From assembly GCF_001044255.1 (NCBI RefSeq), contig NZ_JYNX01000036.1, positions 207,598 to 239,858 of the forward strand: a stretch of 32,261 bases of DNA, written 5' to 3'. The notes beneath the pieces were generated by a model. The model saw nothing but the letters and a program-made list of their open reading frames with translations. It made no database searches and had not been told where the DNA came from. The stretch comes from Mycolicibacterium chubuense (GTDB lineage: Bacteria > Actinomycetota > Actinomycetes > Mycobacteriales > Mycobacteriaceae). The position numbers and the translations under genes are program-made. This document shows positions 16,964-24,779 of this stretch, piece by piece; position 1 is the first letter of the stretch; each line of letters begins with the position of its first letter.

Positions 16964-17869
16964 ATGGGCGCGGGACACGATCACAGTCACCGGAACGACC
17001 CTGATGCCCGCGTGTCCCGCATGGTCATCGCCGCGGGCATCCTGACGGTCTTCTTCGCGGTCGAATTGGGCACCGCGCTCGCGATCAACTCGATCGCGCT
17101 GCTGGCCGACGCCGGACACATGCTCACCGATCTGGTCGCGATGTTCATGGGCCTGACCGCGGTGCTGCTCGCCAAACGCGGCAGCACCTCGCCGTCGCGA
17201 ACCTACGGCTGGCACCGCGCCGAGGTGTTCACCGCGGTCGCGAACGCGGTGCTGCTGATGGGCGTGGCCTGCTTCATCCTCTACGAAGCCGTCGAACGTC
17301 TCGGCGGCGCGCCCGAAGTGCCCGGCGTACCGATGATCGTCGTCGCGCTCGCCGGCCTGCTCGCCAACGCCGTGGTCGTGCTGCTGCTGCGGTCGCAGTC
17401 CAAGGACAGCCTCGCGGTCAAAGGCGCCTACATGGAAGTCGTCGCCGACACCGTCGGCAGCATCGGCGTGCTGATCGCCGGCATCGTCACCGTCACCACG
17501 CGCTGGCCGTACGCCGACGTCGTCGTCGCCGTGTTCGTCGCGCTGTGGGTGCTGCCGCGGGCGATCGCGCTGGCCAGGGCCGCGCTGAGGATCCTCTCGG
17601 AGAGCTCGCCGAGCCACATCGACGTCGACGAACTGCGCGCGGCGCTGTGCCGCGTCGAGGGCGTCACCGAGGTGCACGACCTGCACGTGTGGACGCTGGT
17701 GCCGGGCAAGGACATGGTCACCGCGCACCTGACCAGCAAGCGCGACTCCGCACGGGTGCTCGACGACGCTCGCGCCGTGCTCGCCGCGCGCGGACTCGAC
17801 CACGCGACCGTCCAGGTCGAGCCGCCCGACGCGGCCGCCGACTGCGAGTGCGAAAGCCAGAACCGGTAG
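16964..17869 (+). CDS. CDF family divalent metal efflux protein
   Basis: The 301-residue cation diffusion facilitator has about six membrane helices and a C-terminal cytoplasmic domain (EVHDLHVWTLVPGKDMVTAH). Metal site residues are H52 and D56 in LLADAGHMLTD, and E158 and D162 in MEVVADTVGS. The second pair is usually H-x3-D in zinc exporters such as ZitB, so the Glu may shift metal preference. There are also HDHSH at 5-9 and CEC at 294-296, both possible metal ligands. It exports a divalent metal such as Zn, Co or Ni against protons. An ArsR/SmtB-like operator overlaps its promoter. Confidence 0.94.
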   Translation: MGAGHDHSHRNDPDARVSRMVIAAGILTVFFAVELGTALAINSIALLADAGHMLTDLVAMFMGLTAVLLAKRGSTSPSRTYGWHRAEVFTAVANAVLLMGVACFILYEAVERLGGAPEVPGVPMIVVALAGLLANAVVVLLLRSQSKDSLAVKGAYMEVVADTVGSIGVLIAGIVTVTTRWPYADVVVAVFVALWVLPRAIALARAALRILSESSPSHIDVDELRAALCRVEGVTEVHDLHVWTLVPGKDMVTAHLTSKRDSARVLDDARAVLAARGLDHATVQVEPPDAAADCECESQNR

Positions 17870-18508
17870 CCCCGCCACGCCTGCCGATCGCCGTGCGCGC
17901 GGCGGTCAGCACCGCGATCCCGGTTCTGCTCGGCTGGGCCGCCGGCGACGTCGGAGCCGGGCTGATCGCCACCCTCGGGGCGTTCACGTCGCGCTTCGGC
18001 GTCGGCAGACCCTATCTGAGCCGGGGCGTGCAACTCGCGGTCGTGGCGGTGGCGCTCGCCGCCGCGGTGGCCGCCGGGGCGTGGGCCGCCGACATCGCAT
18101 GGCTAGGGGTGCTGACGATCTCGGGAGTCGCGGTCGCGGCGGTGTGGCTGTGTACAGCGCTGGCCGTCGGGCCGCCCGGCGCCTACGTGTTCGTCGTCGC
18201 CTGCGCGGCCGGGGTCGGCGTCTCGGCGTCGCACCTGAGCCCCGGGCAGATCGCGCTGCTGGTGCTGGCCGGCGGCGCGATCGCCTGGCTCGTCCAGATG
18301 GCAGGCGCCGCAACGGGATTCCGGCGCCCGGAGCGGGCGGCGGTGCGAACCGCGGCAGAGGCCGTCGCCGCCTATCTCGACACGGTCGGCGAGCCCGATT
18401 AGGACAGGGCCCGGCACCGCGCGGCCACCGCGCTGCACCAGGCCTGGGCGAACCTGGTCAACCATCAGCCGCTGGCCGCACCGGCCGGCAGCGAGCTGGC
18501 CCGCCTGC

Positions 18509-18605
18509 GCGCCACCACCCATGCGGTGCACGTGCTGTTCGCCGACGCGATGTCCGCCGCGGCCCGCGGTGAGGCGCCCGAGCCCGGCTCGGCCGACGTG
18601 GCGCG
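18509..18605 (+). repeat. 97-bp direct repeat, copy 1
   Basis: This copy is identical to 18642-18738, at an offset of 133 bases, and lies inside the FUSC gene. It encodes the segment ATTHAVHVLFADAMSAAARG and following residues in the original frame. The offset is not a multiple of three, so the second copy is in a different frame. Confidence 0.95.
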
Positions 18606-18641
18606 GCACGTACTCACCCATCACCTCCGGGGGCGTCGCGA
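18606..18641. other. 36-bp filler between the two repeat copies
   Basis: These 36 bases match neither flank of the repeat, and I could not find a second copy in the window by eye. On the minus strand they read as an open, plausible coding segment (LATPPEVMGEYVP with the flanks). They may therefore have been copied from another gene when the duplication formed. The origin is speculative. Confidence 0.6.
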
Positions 18642-18738
18642 GCGCCACCACCCATGCGGTGCACGTGCTGTTCGCCGACGCGATGTCCGCCGCGGCCCGC
18701 GGTGAGGCGCCCGAGCCCGGCTCGGCCGACGTGGCGCG
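18642..18738 (+). repeat. 97-bp direct repeat, copy 2
   Basis: This copy is identical to 18509-18605. From here the reading continues into the intact C-terminal half of the FUSC gene (ALGARRVEPDTIAHRDP). This copy is therefore the one joined to the downstream original sequence. Confidence 0.95.
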
Positions 18739-19595
18739 CGCCCTGGGCGCCCGTCGAGTCGAGCCCGACACGATCGCCCACCGCGACCCCGACCGGTTAC
18801 CGCTCGGCCGGCCCCCGACGCGGGACCTGCTGAGGCAGGGGCTGCAGACGGGTTCACAGACGCGCCGGGTGATGGTGCGGGTCGCGCTCGGCGTGCCGCT
18901 GGCCGGCTTCGCGGCCGTCGGCCTGGGCGTGGACCGGGCGTACTGGGCGATGGCGGCCGCGGTGCTCGTGCTGCACCAGGGCACGCCGCTGTGGCGCACG
19001 CTGCGTCGCGGCGCCGAGCGCCTGGCCGGCACCTGGATCGGGCTGGGCCTGGCCGCCGCCGTCATCGTGGTGCATCCGCAGGGCTGGTTCCTGGCCGTGG
19101 TGCTCGCGCTGCTGAACTTCGCCATCGAGATGCTGGTCACGCGCAACTACCTGCTCGCCTCGGTGTTCATCACGGCGACCGCGCTGACCATCGGGACCGC
19201 CAGCCGCCACCTCGAACCGGGGCAGGTCGGACATCTGCTGCTGGCGCGCGGGCTGGACACGCTGATCGGCTGCGCGGTCGGCATGGCGGTGTACGTCGTG
19301 CTGGCCGGCCGACAGGAGATCCGCCGGCTCGACGACGCAATCGCCCGCACCAGGACGGCGATCTCCGCCACCGAGCCCTTCGTCGCCGCGGGCGACGCGG
19401 TCAGTCTGCCCGCCCGCGCGGCGCGCCGCGACCTGCAGCGGGCCACGCTGGACATGCTCGAGGCGCACGAGGCGGCCACCGGCGGATCGAAGGATCAGCG
19501 CGCGGCGGCCGACCGGCTGTGGCCGGACGTGGTGGCCGCCGAGCACACCTCCTACGAGACGATCGCCGCGCTGTGGGCGATCGAGACGCGGTGAC

Positions 19596-20012
19596 TCAGG
19601 CCAGGCCGAGTTCGGCGCGGGCCGCCGGGTCGCAGTCGTCGAGCAGGTCCAGGCAGCGCTGATACTCCGGGGTCTCCCCGATCGCGTCGGCGGCGCGGGC
19701 CAGCGCGGCGACGCAGCGCAGGAAGCCGCGATTGGGCTCGTGCGCAAACGGCACCGGACCGAAACCCTTCCAGCCGTTGCGGCGCAACTGGTCCAGACCG
19801 CGGTGGTAGCCGGTCCGGGCGTAGGCGTACGCGGTGATGGCCTGGTCGTCGGCGAGGGCATCCTCGGCCAGCGCCGCCCAGGCGACCGACGCCGACGGGT
19901 GCGCCGCGGCCACGATGGCCGGGTTCTCCGCGGCGTCCAACTCGGCCTCGGCCTCGGGGTCGCCTGGCAGCAGTACCGGTTCCGGTCCGAGAAGATCGCC
20001 CATCCGAGTCAT
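19596..20012 (-). CDS. DUF3151 family protein, Rv0360c-like
   Basis: The soluble protein of 138 residues begins MTRMGDLLGPEPVLLPGD. It has ENPAIVAAAHPSASVAWAAL and AYAYARTGYHRGLDQLRRNG, the pattern I associate with the actinobacterial DUF3151 family. The position beside the Rv0361-like gene fits M. tuberculosis Rv0360c. The helical, repeat-like spacing in the second half (AYARTGYHRGLD, ALARAADAIGETPEYQRCLD) resembles TPR-type helices, but no function is known. ATG 20012 was chosen; ATG 20021 and ATG 20003 are alternatives. The stop lies one base from the end of the FUSC pseudogene. Confidence 0.88.
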   Translation of the reverse strand: MTRMGDLLGPEPVLLPGDPEAEAELDAAENPAIVAAAHPSASVAWAALAEDALADDQAITAYAYARTGYHRGLDQLRRNGWKGFGPVPFAHEPNRGFLRCVAALARAADAIGETPEYQRCLDLLDDCDPAARAELGLA

Positions 20013-20104
20013 GGTCACCATTGTGCCGTGCGGGGTTACTCAGTCGTCACCGCGGATGGATAAGCTTCGGCCATAGCGCCGTCAGGGAGGACCGCAGCAC
20101 TCCG

Positions 20105-20857
20105 ATGTCGAACCCCACAGGCCCGGATCAGCCGGACCAGCCCACCGATCCCGACCACGAGCCCGCCACCGAGGTCTTCGCGCCCGCCGATCCCGCCGGG
20201 CAGGATCCGTCGGCGCAGCCGGAGGGAGAGCGTCGCTTCACGGCGCCGTCCGGTTTCGACGCGGGTTCCACCCAGATCATCAACCGCCCGACCGAGCCGG
20301 CCACCGAGGTGTTCGGCACCGGTGGCCACGCCGAGACCGAAGCCTTCCCTGCCCAGCCCGTCGCGCCACAGAAGATCCCGCCGCGCGGTGACGCGCCGAA
20401 GCCGCCCGGCAAGAAGCGCAGCTGGGGGTGGGTGATCGCGATCGTGCTGGTGATCGCCGCGCTGGCCGCCATCGCGATCCTCGGCACGATCCTGCTGACC
20501 CGCGGGTCGTCGCCGTCGGCGTCGCAGGAGGACCGGGTCCGCGAGACGATCCAGGACTTCGACATCGCCGTGCAGAACGGCGACCTGGCGACGCTGCGCA
20601 GCATCACCTGCGGCAGCACCCGCGACAGCTACGTCAGCTACAACGACAAGTCCTGGGAACAGACCCACTCGCGGGTCGCCGCGGCCAAGCAGTACCCCGT
20701 CGTCGCCAGCATCGACCAGGTCGTGGTCAACGGCGACCACGCGGAGGCGAACGTCACCACGTTCATGGCCTCCGCGCCGCAGACCAGGTCGACGCGCAGC
20801 TTCGACCTGGAGTTCGTCGACGACCAGTGGAAGATCTGCCAGGCCGCCAGTAGCTAG
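20105..20857 (+). CDS. Rv0361-like single-pass membrane protein
   Basis: The first 100 residues of this 250-residue protein are a disordered, Pro- and acid-rich cytoplasmic tail. It contains two PATEVF repeats (20-25 and 65-70), possible Ser/Thr kinase sites. One transmembrane helix follows at about 108-133. The outer domain (about 140-250) carries cysteines C169 (RSITCG) and C245 (WKICQ), likely disulfide-linked. That domain matches the short protein at 6038-6481. Synteny with DUF3151 and fba fits M. tuberculosis Rv0361. The function is unknown. An AGGGAGG ribosome binding site lies upstream of ATG 20105 at a rather long 14-base spacing. A terminator follows directly. Confidence 0.9.
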   Translation: MSNPTGPDQPDQPTDPDHEPATEVFAPADPAGQDPSAQPEGERRFTAPSGFDAGSTQIINRPTEPATEVFGTGGHAETEAFPAQPVAPQKIPPRGDAPKPPGKKRSWGWVIAIVLVIAALAAIAILGTILLTRGSSPSASQEDRVRETIQDFDIAVQNGDLATLRSITCGSTRDSYVSYNDKSWEQTHSRVAAAKQYPVVASIDQVVVNGDHAEANVTTFMASAPQTRSTRSFDLEFVDDQWKICQAASS

Positions 20858-20890
20858 CCCGCCGCATCTGATTGCGGGCTTCTCTTCGTT
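20856..20890 (+). terminator. Rho-independent-like terminator after the Rv0361-like gene
   Basis: AGCCCGC at 20856-20862 pairs with GCGGGCT at 20874-20880 around an 11-base loop. The pyrimidine-rich tail TTCTCTTCGTT follows. The stem starts inside the stop codon of the upstream gene. The T-rich side is on the plus strand only, so it should stop transcription heading into fba rather than fba itself. Confidence 0.75.
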
Positions 20891-21927
20891 CAGCCCGCGG
20901 TGACGCTGCGGCCCGCGCTGTGCAGGTCGTTGCACGCCTCGACCACCCGCTCGCTCATTCCGGCCTCGGCCTTCTTGAAGTAGCTGCGGGGGTCGTACAC
21001 CTTCTTGTTGCCGACCTCGCCGTCGATCTTGAGCACGCCGTCGTAGTTGGTGAACATGTGGCCGACGATCGGGCGGGTGAAGGCGTACTGGGTGTCGGTG
21101 TCGACGTTCATCTTCACCACGCCGTACTTCAGTGAGTCCTCGATCTCCGACTTCAGGGAGCCCGAGCCGCCGTGGAAGACGAAGTCGAACGGCTTGGACC
21201 CCTCGGGCAGACCGAGCTTGGCCGACGCCACCTTCTGCCCCTCGGCCAGCACCTCCGGCCGCAGCTTGACGTTGCCCGGCTTGTAGACGCCGTGCACGTT
21301 GCCGAACGTCGCGGCGAGCAGGTACTTGCCGTGCTCGCCGGCGCCCAGCGCCGCGATGGTCTTCTCGAAGTCCTCGGGCGTGGTGTAGAGCTTGTCGTTG
21401 ATCTCGGCCTCGACGCCGTCCTCTTCACCGCCGACCACGCCGATCTCGATCTCCAGGATGATCTTCGCCGCCGCGGCCTGCTTGAGCAGCTCCTGCGCGA
21501 TCGACAGGTTCTCGTCGATCGGCACCGCCGACCCGTCCCACATGTGCGACTGGAACAGCGGGTTCTGCCCCTTGGCGACGCGGTCGGCCGAGATCGCCAG
21601 TAGCGGCCGCACGTAGGTGTCGAGCTTGTCCTTCGGGCAGTGGTCCGTGTGAAGCGCGACGGTGATGTCGTACTTCGCGGCGACCACGTGTGCGAACTCG
21701 GCGAGTGCGACCGCGCCGGTCACCATCTCCTTGACCCCCAGCCCGGACGCGAATTCCGCTCCGCCGGTGGAGAATTGGATGATGCCGTCGGATCCGGCGT
21801 CGGCGAAGCCCTTGATCGCGGCGTTCACGCTCTCCGAGCCGACGCAGTTGATCGCCGGGAAGGCGAAGGAATGCTCCTTGGCCCGGCCGAGCATCTCGGC
21901 ATAGACCTCCGGCGTGGCGATGGGCAT
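20890..21927 (-). CDS. fba: Class II fructose-bisphosphate aldolase
   Basis: Fba splits fructose-1,6-bisphosphate into dihydroxyacetone phosphate and glyceraldehyde-3-phosphate in glycolysis, and runs in reverse in gluconeogenesis. The 345-residue zinc enzyme shows ALHTDHCPKD with catalytic D95 and zinc ligand H96, the zinc-ligand regions EIEIGVVGGEEDGV and NVHGVYKPG, and FVFHGGSGS for phosphate binding. Length and position match M. tuberculosis Rv0363c. ATG 21927 has GAGAGGAAG just upstream. A -10-like GATACT lies on the minus strand at 21961-21956, so it may have its own promoter after the alcohol dehydrogenase gene. Confidence 0.99.
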   Translation of the reverse strand: MPIATPEVYAEMLGRAKEHSFAFPAINCVGSESVNAAIKGFADAGSDGIIQFSTGGAEFASGLGVKEMVTGAVALAEFAHVVAAKYDITVALHTDHCPKDKLDTYVRPLLAISADRVAKGQNPLFQSHMWDGSAVPIDENLSIAQELLKQAAAAKIILEIEIGVVGGEEDGVEAEINDKLYTTPEDFEKTIAALGAGEHGKYLLAATFGNVHGVYKPGNVKLRPEVLAEGQKVASAKLGLPEGSKPFDFVFHGGSGSLKSEIEDSLKYGVVKMNVDTDTQYAFTRPIVGHMFTNYDGVLKIDGEVGNKKVYDPRSYFKKAEAGMSERVVEACNDLHSAGRSVTAG

Positions 21928-21978
21928 GGCACTTCCTCTCGGCTGGGGTGGTTGGAGTATCTCAGGAACGGGGTGCGC

Positions 21979-22992
21979 TCACACGGTCAGAACCATCCGG
22001 TAGCGGGCACGCCCGGAGTCCATCGCGTCGAAGGCTTCGGCGGCCTCGGCCAGCGGCCGTTCCTCGACCATCGCCCGCACCCCGCTCAGCAGCGCGAAGT
22101 GCAGCGTCTCCTCGACGTCGCGCGACGTTCCGGACGGGTGCCCGCTCACCGAGAGCCCGGCGTTGATCAGGTCGAGGGGGCTGATCGGCAGGTTCTCCGG
22201 CGTGACGCCGACGGCGACCAGTTCACCGGTCGGGCCCAGCCCGGCCACGGTGGCCGCCATGGCGGCGGCGTTGTTGGCGGTGGCCAGCACCACCGCGGCG
22301 CCGCCGAGCTTCTGCAGTTCCGCCGCGACGTCCTGCTCGGTCGAGTCGATGTAGTGGTGCGCACCGAGCTTCGTGGCCTCCTCGGCCTTCCCGGTGCCCC
22401 GCGCGATGGCCACCGTCTCGAAGCCCATCGCCCGGGAGAACTGCACACCGAGGTGCCCGAGGCCACCGACCCCCAGAATCGCGACCAGGTCACCGGCCTT
22501 GGCCCGGGTCTGGCGCAGCCCGTTGAACGTCGTCACCCCCGCACAGCCCATCGGGGCGGCCTCGACGAACGACAGCCCGTCGGGGATGCGCGCCAGCGCG
22601 GTGGCCGGCGCGACCACCGACTCCGCGTAACCACCGGGGTAGTGCCAGCTCGGCACCTCCATCCGCTCGCACTGCATGAACAGCCCCTTGCGGCAGGGGA
22701 TGCAGCGGTTGCAGTTGCCGCCGAACCAGCCGATCGCGACCCGGTCCCCCGCCGCGAAGTCCTCCACCCCGTCGCCGACCTCGGCAACGGTGCCGGCGAT
22801 CTCGTGGCCGAGCGTCAGCGGCCACTGCAGTCCGGGGAAGTGTCCGGCGTGGAACTCGCGGTCGGTACCGCAGACGCCGCACGCCGCGACGTCGATGCGG
22901 ACATGGCCCGCGGACGGAGAGGGGGTCTCGACCTCGACCAGGGTCAGCGGTGCGTCAGCTTCGGCGACATGGACGGCCTTGTGGGTGGGCAT
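21979..22992 (-). CDS. Zinc-dependent alcohol dehydrogenase
   Basis: This 337-residue medium-chain dehydrogenase has catalytic-zinc residues in CGVCGTD (C41) and GHE (H63, E64). Structural-zinc cysteines are in CNRCIPCRKGLFMQC (C94, C97, C100, C108). The cofactor loop is GVGGLGHLG. It oxidises alcohols or reduces aldehydes with NAD(P)H in the cytoplasm. The layout is that of the bacterial AdhA/AdhP group. It lies 51 bases upstream of fba on the same strand, and I do not know of a functional link. It diverges from dedA with 34 bases between the starts. Confidence 0.94.
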   Translation of the reverse strand: MPTHKAVHVAEADAPLTLVEVETPSPSAGHVRIDVAACGVCGTDREFHAGHFPGLQWPLTLGHEIAGTVAEVGDGVEDFAAGDRVAIGWFGGNCNRCIPCRKGLFMQCERMEVPSWHYPGGYAESVVAPATALARIPDGLSFVEAAPMGCAGVTTFNGLRQTRAKAGDLVAILGVGGLGHLGVQFSRAMGFETVAIARGTGKAEEATKLGAHHYIDSTEQDVAAELQKLGGAAVVLATANNAAAMAATVAGLGPTGELVAVGVTPENLPISPLDLINAGLSVSGHPSGTSRDVEETLHFALLSGVRAMVEERPLAEAAEAFDAMDSGRARYRMVLTV

Positions 22993-23012
22993 GCCTCACT
23001 GTAGAGCGCCGG

Positions 23013-23018
23013 TACCCT
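23013..23018 (+). promoter_or_regulatory. -10 box of a probable leaderless dedA transcript
   Basis: TACCCT fits TANNNT and ends 8 bases before GTG 23027. The divergent gap to the alcohol dehydrogenase start is only 34 bases, which leaves no room for a long leader on either side. Confidence 0.4.
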
Positions 23019-23026
23019 TGAGACCC

Positions 23027-23716
23027 GTGGTCGTCGACACTCTCGCCCTGATGCCCGACTTTCTGGACCCGATCACCCTGATCGGCTACTTCGGCACCTG
23101 GGCGCTCGTCGGCATCCTCGTGGTCGTCTTCGTCGAATCCGGCGTGCTGTTCCCGATCCTGCCCGGCGACACCCTGCTGTTCGTGGCGGGCATGCTCGCG
23201 GCGGGAACGGCGGCCCGCGCCGACGCCGTCGATGCGAACTTCCACCTCTGGCAGCTGCTGGTGTTCATCCCCGTCGCGGCGATCCTCGGTGGGCAGGTGG
23301 GGTACTGGATCGGGCGCAGCCTGGGCACCGCGATGTTCAAGCCGAACGCGCGCGTGCTCAAGCAGCGCTACCTCGACGAAGCGCACCTGTTCTTCGAGCA
23401 GCGCGGACCGTTCGCGATCGTGATCGCCCGGTTCGTGCCGATCGTGCGCACCTTGGCGCCGATCACCGCGGGCGCAGCGCGCATGAGCTACGGCCTGTTC
23501 ACCGCGTTCAACGTGCTCGGCGCCGTGCTCTGGGGCGTGGGACTGGTGCTCATGGGCTACGGGCTCGGCCAGTTCGAGGTGGTGCAGAAACTCCTCGAGC
23601 CGATCTTCATCTTGATCGCCGTCGCGTCGATCACGCCGATGATCTGGGAGTGGTACAAGCGCCGCAAGGCCGCTAAGCAGGCCGGCCCGTCAGCACCAGA
23701 GCCGCACCATCCGTGA
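23027..23716 (+). CDS. DedA family membrane protein, Rv0364-like
   Basis: The 229-residue protein has the DedA (SNARE-associated/VTT) pattern: VFVESGVLFPILPGDTLLF near the N-terminus, GGQVGYWIGRSLG, and FEQRGPFAIVIARFVPIVRT followed by PITAGAARMSY. DedA proteins are inner-membrane proteins linked to lipid carrier recycling and proton-gradient maintenance. The exact role here is not known. The position near fba matches M. tuberculosis Rv0364 (227 residues, from memory). GTG 23027 was chosen over ATG 23051 because a -10 box lies just before it. The last 44 bases overlap the convergent map gene. Confidence 0.93.
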   Translation: MVVDTLALMPDFLDPITLIGYFGTWALVGILVVVFVESGVLFPILPGDTLLFVAGMLAAGTAARADAVDANFHLWQLLVFIPVAAILGGQVGYWIGRSLGTAMFKPNARVLKQRYLDEAHLFFEQRGPFAIVIARFVPIVRTLAPITAGAARMSYGLFTAFNVLGAVLWGVGLVLMGYGLGQFEVVQKLLEPIFILIAVASITPMIWEWYKRRKAAKQAGPSAPEPHHP

Positions 23717-24458
23717 CCGCGATCGTGTGCTCGCTGTGCGCGGTGCGTGACCCGTCGGCCGACCGGATCGTCCATCCGTCGCGGTCGTAGACGATCCTCT
23801 TCGTGCCCTGCGCGAGCCACGGCTCCAGCGCCAGGGTCAGCCCCGGTTTGAGCTCCATGCCGCGCCCGGCGCGCCCGACATTCGGCACGTGCGGGTCCTC
23901 GTGCATCGTGCGGCCCAGCCCATGCCCGCCGAAGTCGGTGTTGACCGGATAGCCGTAATCGGCGGCCACCGCGCCGATCGCCGCGGAGATGTCGCCGAGC
24001 CGCCCTCCGGGTCGCGCGGCGGCGATGCCGGCCGCCAGCGCCTGTTCGGTCGCCTCGATGAGCCGCTGATCCTCGACGCGCGGTGTGCCAACGATGATGC
24101 TGCGCGCCGAATCGGCGACCCACCCGTCGATGGAGACGGCGATGTCCATGCTGAGCAGATCCCCGTCGCGCAGCACGTAGTCATGCGGCAGACCGTGCAG
24201 CACCGCGTCGTTGACCGAGAGGCAGATGACGTTGCGGAACGGTCCACGACCGAACGACGGCGCGTAATCCCAGTAGCAGGACTGCGCCCCGCGCTCGGCA
24301 ATCAGGTCCCGCGCGCGCTGCTCGAGGTCCAACAGGTTGACCCCGACCGCGGCGCGCTGCGCCAGGTCCTCGAGCAACTCGGCGATGAACGCGCCGGTGA
24401 CCCGCATGGCCTCGACCTCCGCCGCTGTCTTCAACTCGACCACGAGCACACCTTTCAT
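23673..24458 (-). CDS. map: Methionine aminopeptidase, type I
   Basis: This enzyme removes the N-terminal methionine from new proteins. The 261-residue protein keeps all five metal ligands of the family, D105, D116, H179 (GGHG), E212 and E243, and the substrate histidine H89 (VLHGLP). It lacks the N-terminal SH3-binding extension known from one of the two mycobacterial enzymes. It is therefore the short form and probably one of two copies in the genome. ATG 24458 is used, with GTG 24449 and GTG 24443 as alternatives. It is divergent from the XRE gene, and an inverted repeat begins 3 bases before its start. Its end overlaps dedA by 44 bases. Confidence 0.95.
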   Translation of the reverse strand: MKGVLVVELKTAAEVEAMRVTGAFIAELLEDLAQRAAVGVNLLDLEQRARDLIAERGAQSCYWDYAPSFGRGPFRNVICLSVNDAVLHGLPHDYVLRDGDLLSMDIAVSIDGWVADSARSIIVGTPRVEDQRLIEATEQALAAGIAAARPGGRLGDISAAIGAVAADYGYPVNTDFGGHGLGRTMHEDPHVPNVGRAGRGMELKPGLTLALEPWLAQGTKRIVYDRDGWTIRSADGSRTAHSEHTIAVTDGAALVLTGRPA

Positions 24459-24460
24459 CG

Positions 24461-24499
24461 ACCGGTATAGAAATACCAGTCTAGCTCGGGGCCTATTCT
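24461..24499. promoter_or_regulatory. Inverted repeat and -10 box between map and XRE gene
   Basis: GGTAT at 24464-24468 and ATACC at 24473-24477 form a perfect repeat around AGAA, and outer AC/GT pairs extend it to 24461-24480. On the plus strand TATTCT at 24494-24499 ends 7 bases before ATG 24507, so the repeat lies in the -35 region of the XRE gene. It also covers the leader of map. It is likely the XRE protein's own operator, by position. Confidence 0.55.
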
Positions 24500-24506
24500 G
24501 GGCGAC

Positions 24507-24773
24507 ATGGTGCGATCACCTTTGACGCCGCAGCAGCGCGCCGCGGGCCGCCGGCTCGGCGCCTACCTGCGTGACGCCCGCGGCGAACGCAAGGCCGCCG
24601 ACGTCGCCCACGCCGCCTCGATCTCCCCGGAGACGCTGCGCAAGATCGAGACCGGCCGGCTCTCCACCCCCGCGTTCACCACGGTGGCGGCGCTGGCGGC
24701 GGTGCTGAAGATCCGCCTCGACGAGCTCGCCCGCATCTGCCTGCCCGAGTGGGACCTGGAGAACACCGGCTAG
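24507..24773 (+). CDS. Small XRE family transcriptional regulator
   Basis: The 88-residue protein is almost entirely one helix-turn-helix of the XRE/Cro type. RLGAYLRDARGERKAADVA is followed by ISPETLRKIETGRLSTPAFT at about 45-64, and it ends LPEWDLENTG. It has no ligand or protease domain, so it probably acts as a simple dimeric repressor. The divergent map gene and the inverted repeat between them suggest it controls itself and map. Toxin-antitoxin pairing seems unlikely because no small partner gene adjoins it. Its stop lies 6 bases from the end of the convergent nhaA gene. Confidence 0.92.
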   Translation: MVRSPLTPQQRAAGRRLGAYLRDARGERKAADVAHAASISPETLRKIETGRLSTPAFTTVAALAAVLKIRLDELARICLPEWDLENTG

Positions 24774-24779
24774 ACGCGT

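Larger units (their letters stand above)
17848..19594 (+). pseudogene. FUSC-family membrane transporter gene, disrupted
   Basis: The frame from GTG 17848 (or GTG 17893) encodes five hydrophobic helices of a FUSC/aromatic-acid-exporter-type protein, then meets TAG at 18400-18402 after GEPD. Coding-like sequence continues in the same frame past the stop (DRARHRAATALHQAWANL). A 133-base insertion, which duplicates 97 bases, then shifts the frame. In the new frame the second half runs to TGA 19592-19594 with more helices and the conserved region ARGLDTLIGCAVGMAVYVV. Removing the 133 bases restores one frame apart from the TAG. So there are two lesions, both apparently recent because no other stops have built up. 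The halves might still be made separately, or one lesion may be a sequencing error. Confidence 0.82.

Noticed and set aside
18521-19594. Second FUSC half as an intact independent gene from ATG 18521
   Set aside because: The first 40 or so residues from this ATG are copy 1 of the repeat read in the wrong frame plus filler. It is better described as part of a broken gene.
24507-24773. XRE gene as half of a toxin-antitoxin pair
   Set aside because: No small toxin-like gene adjoins it. The neighbours are map and nhaA.
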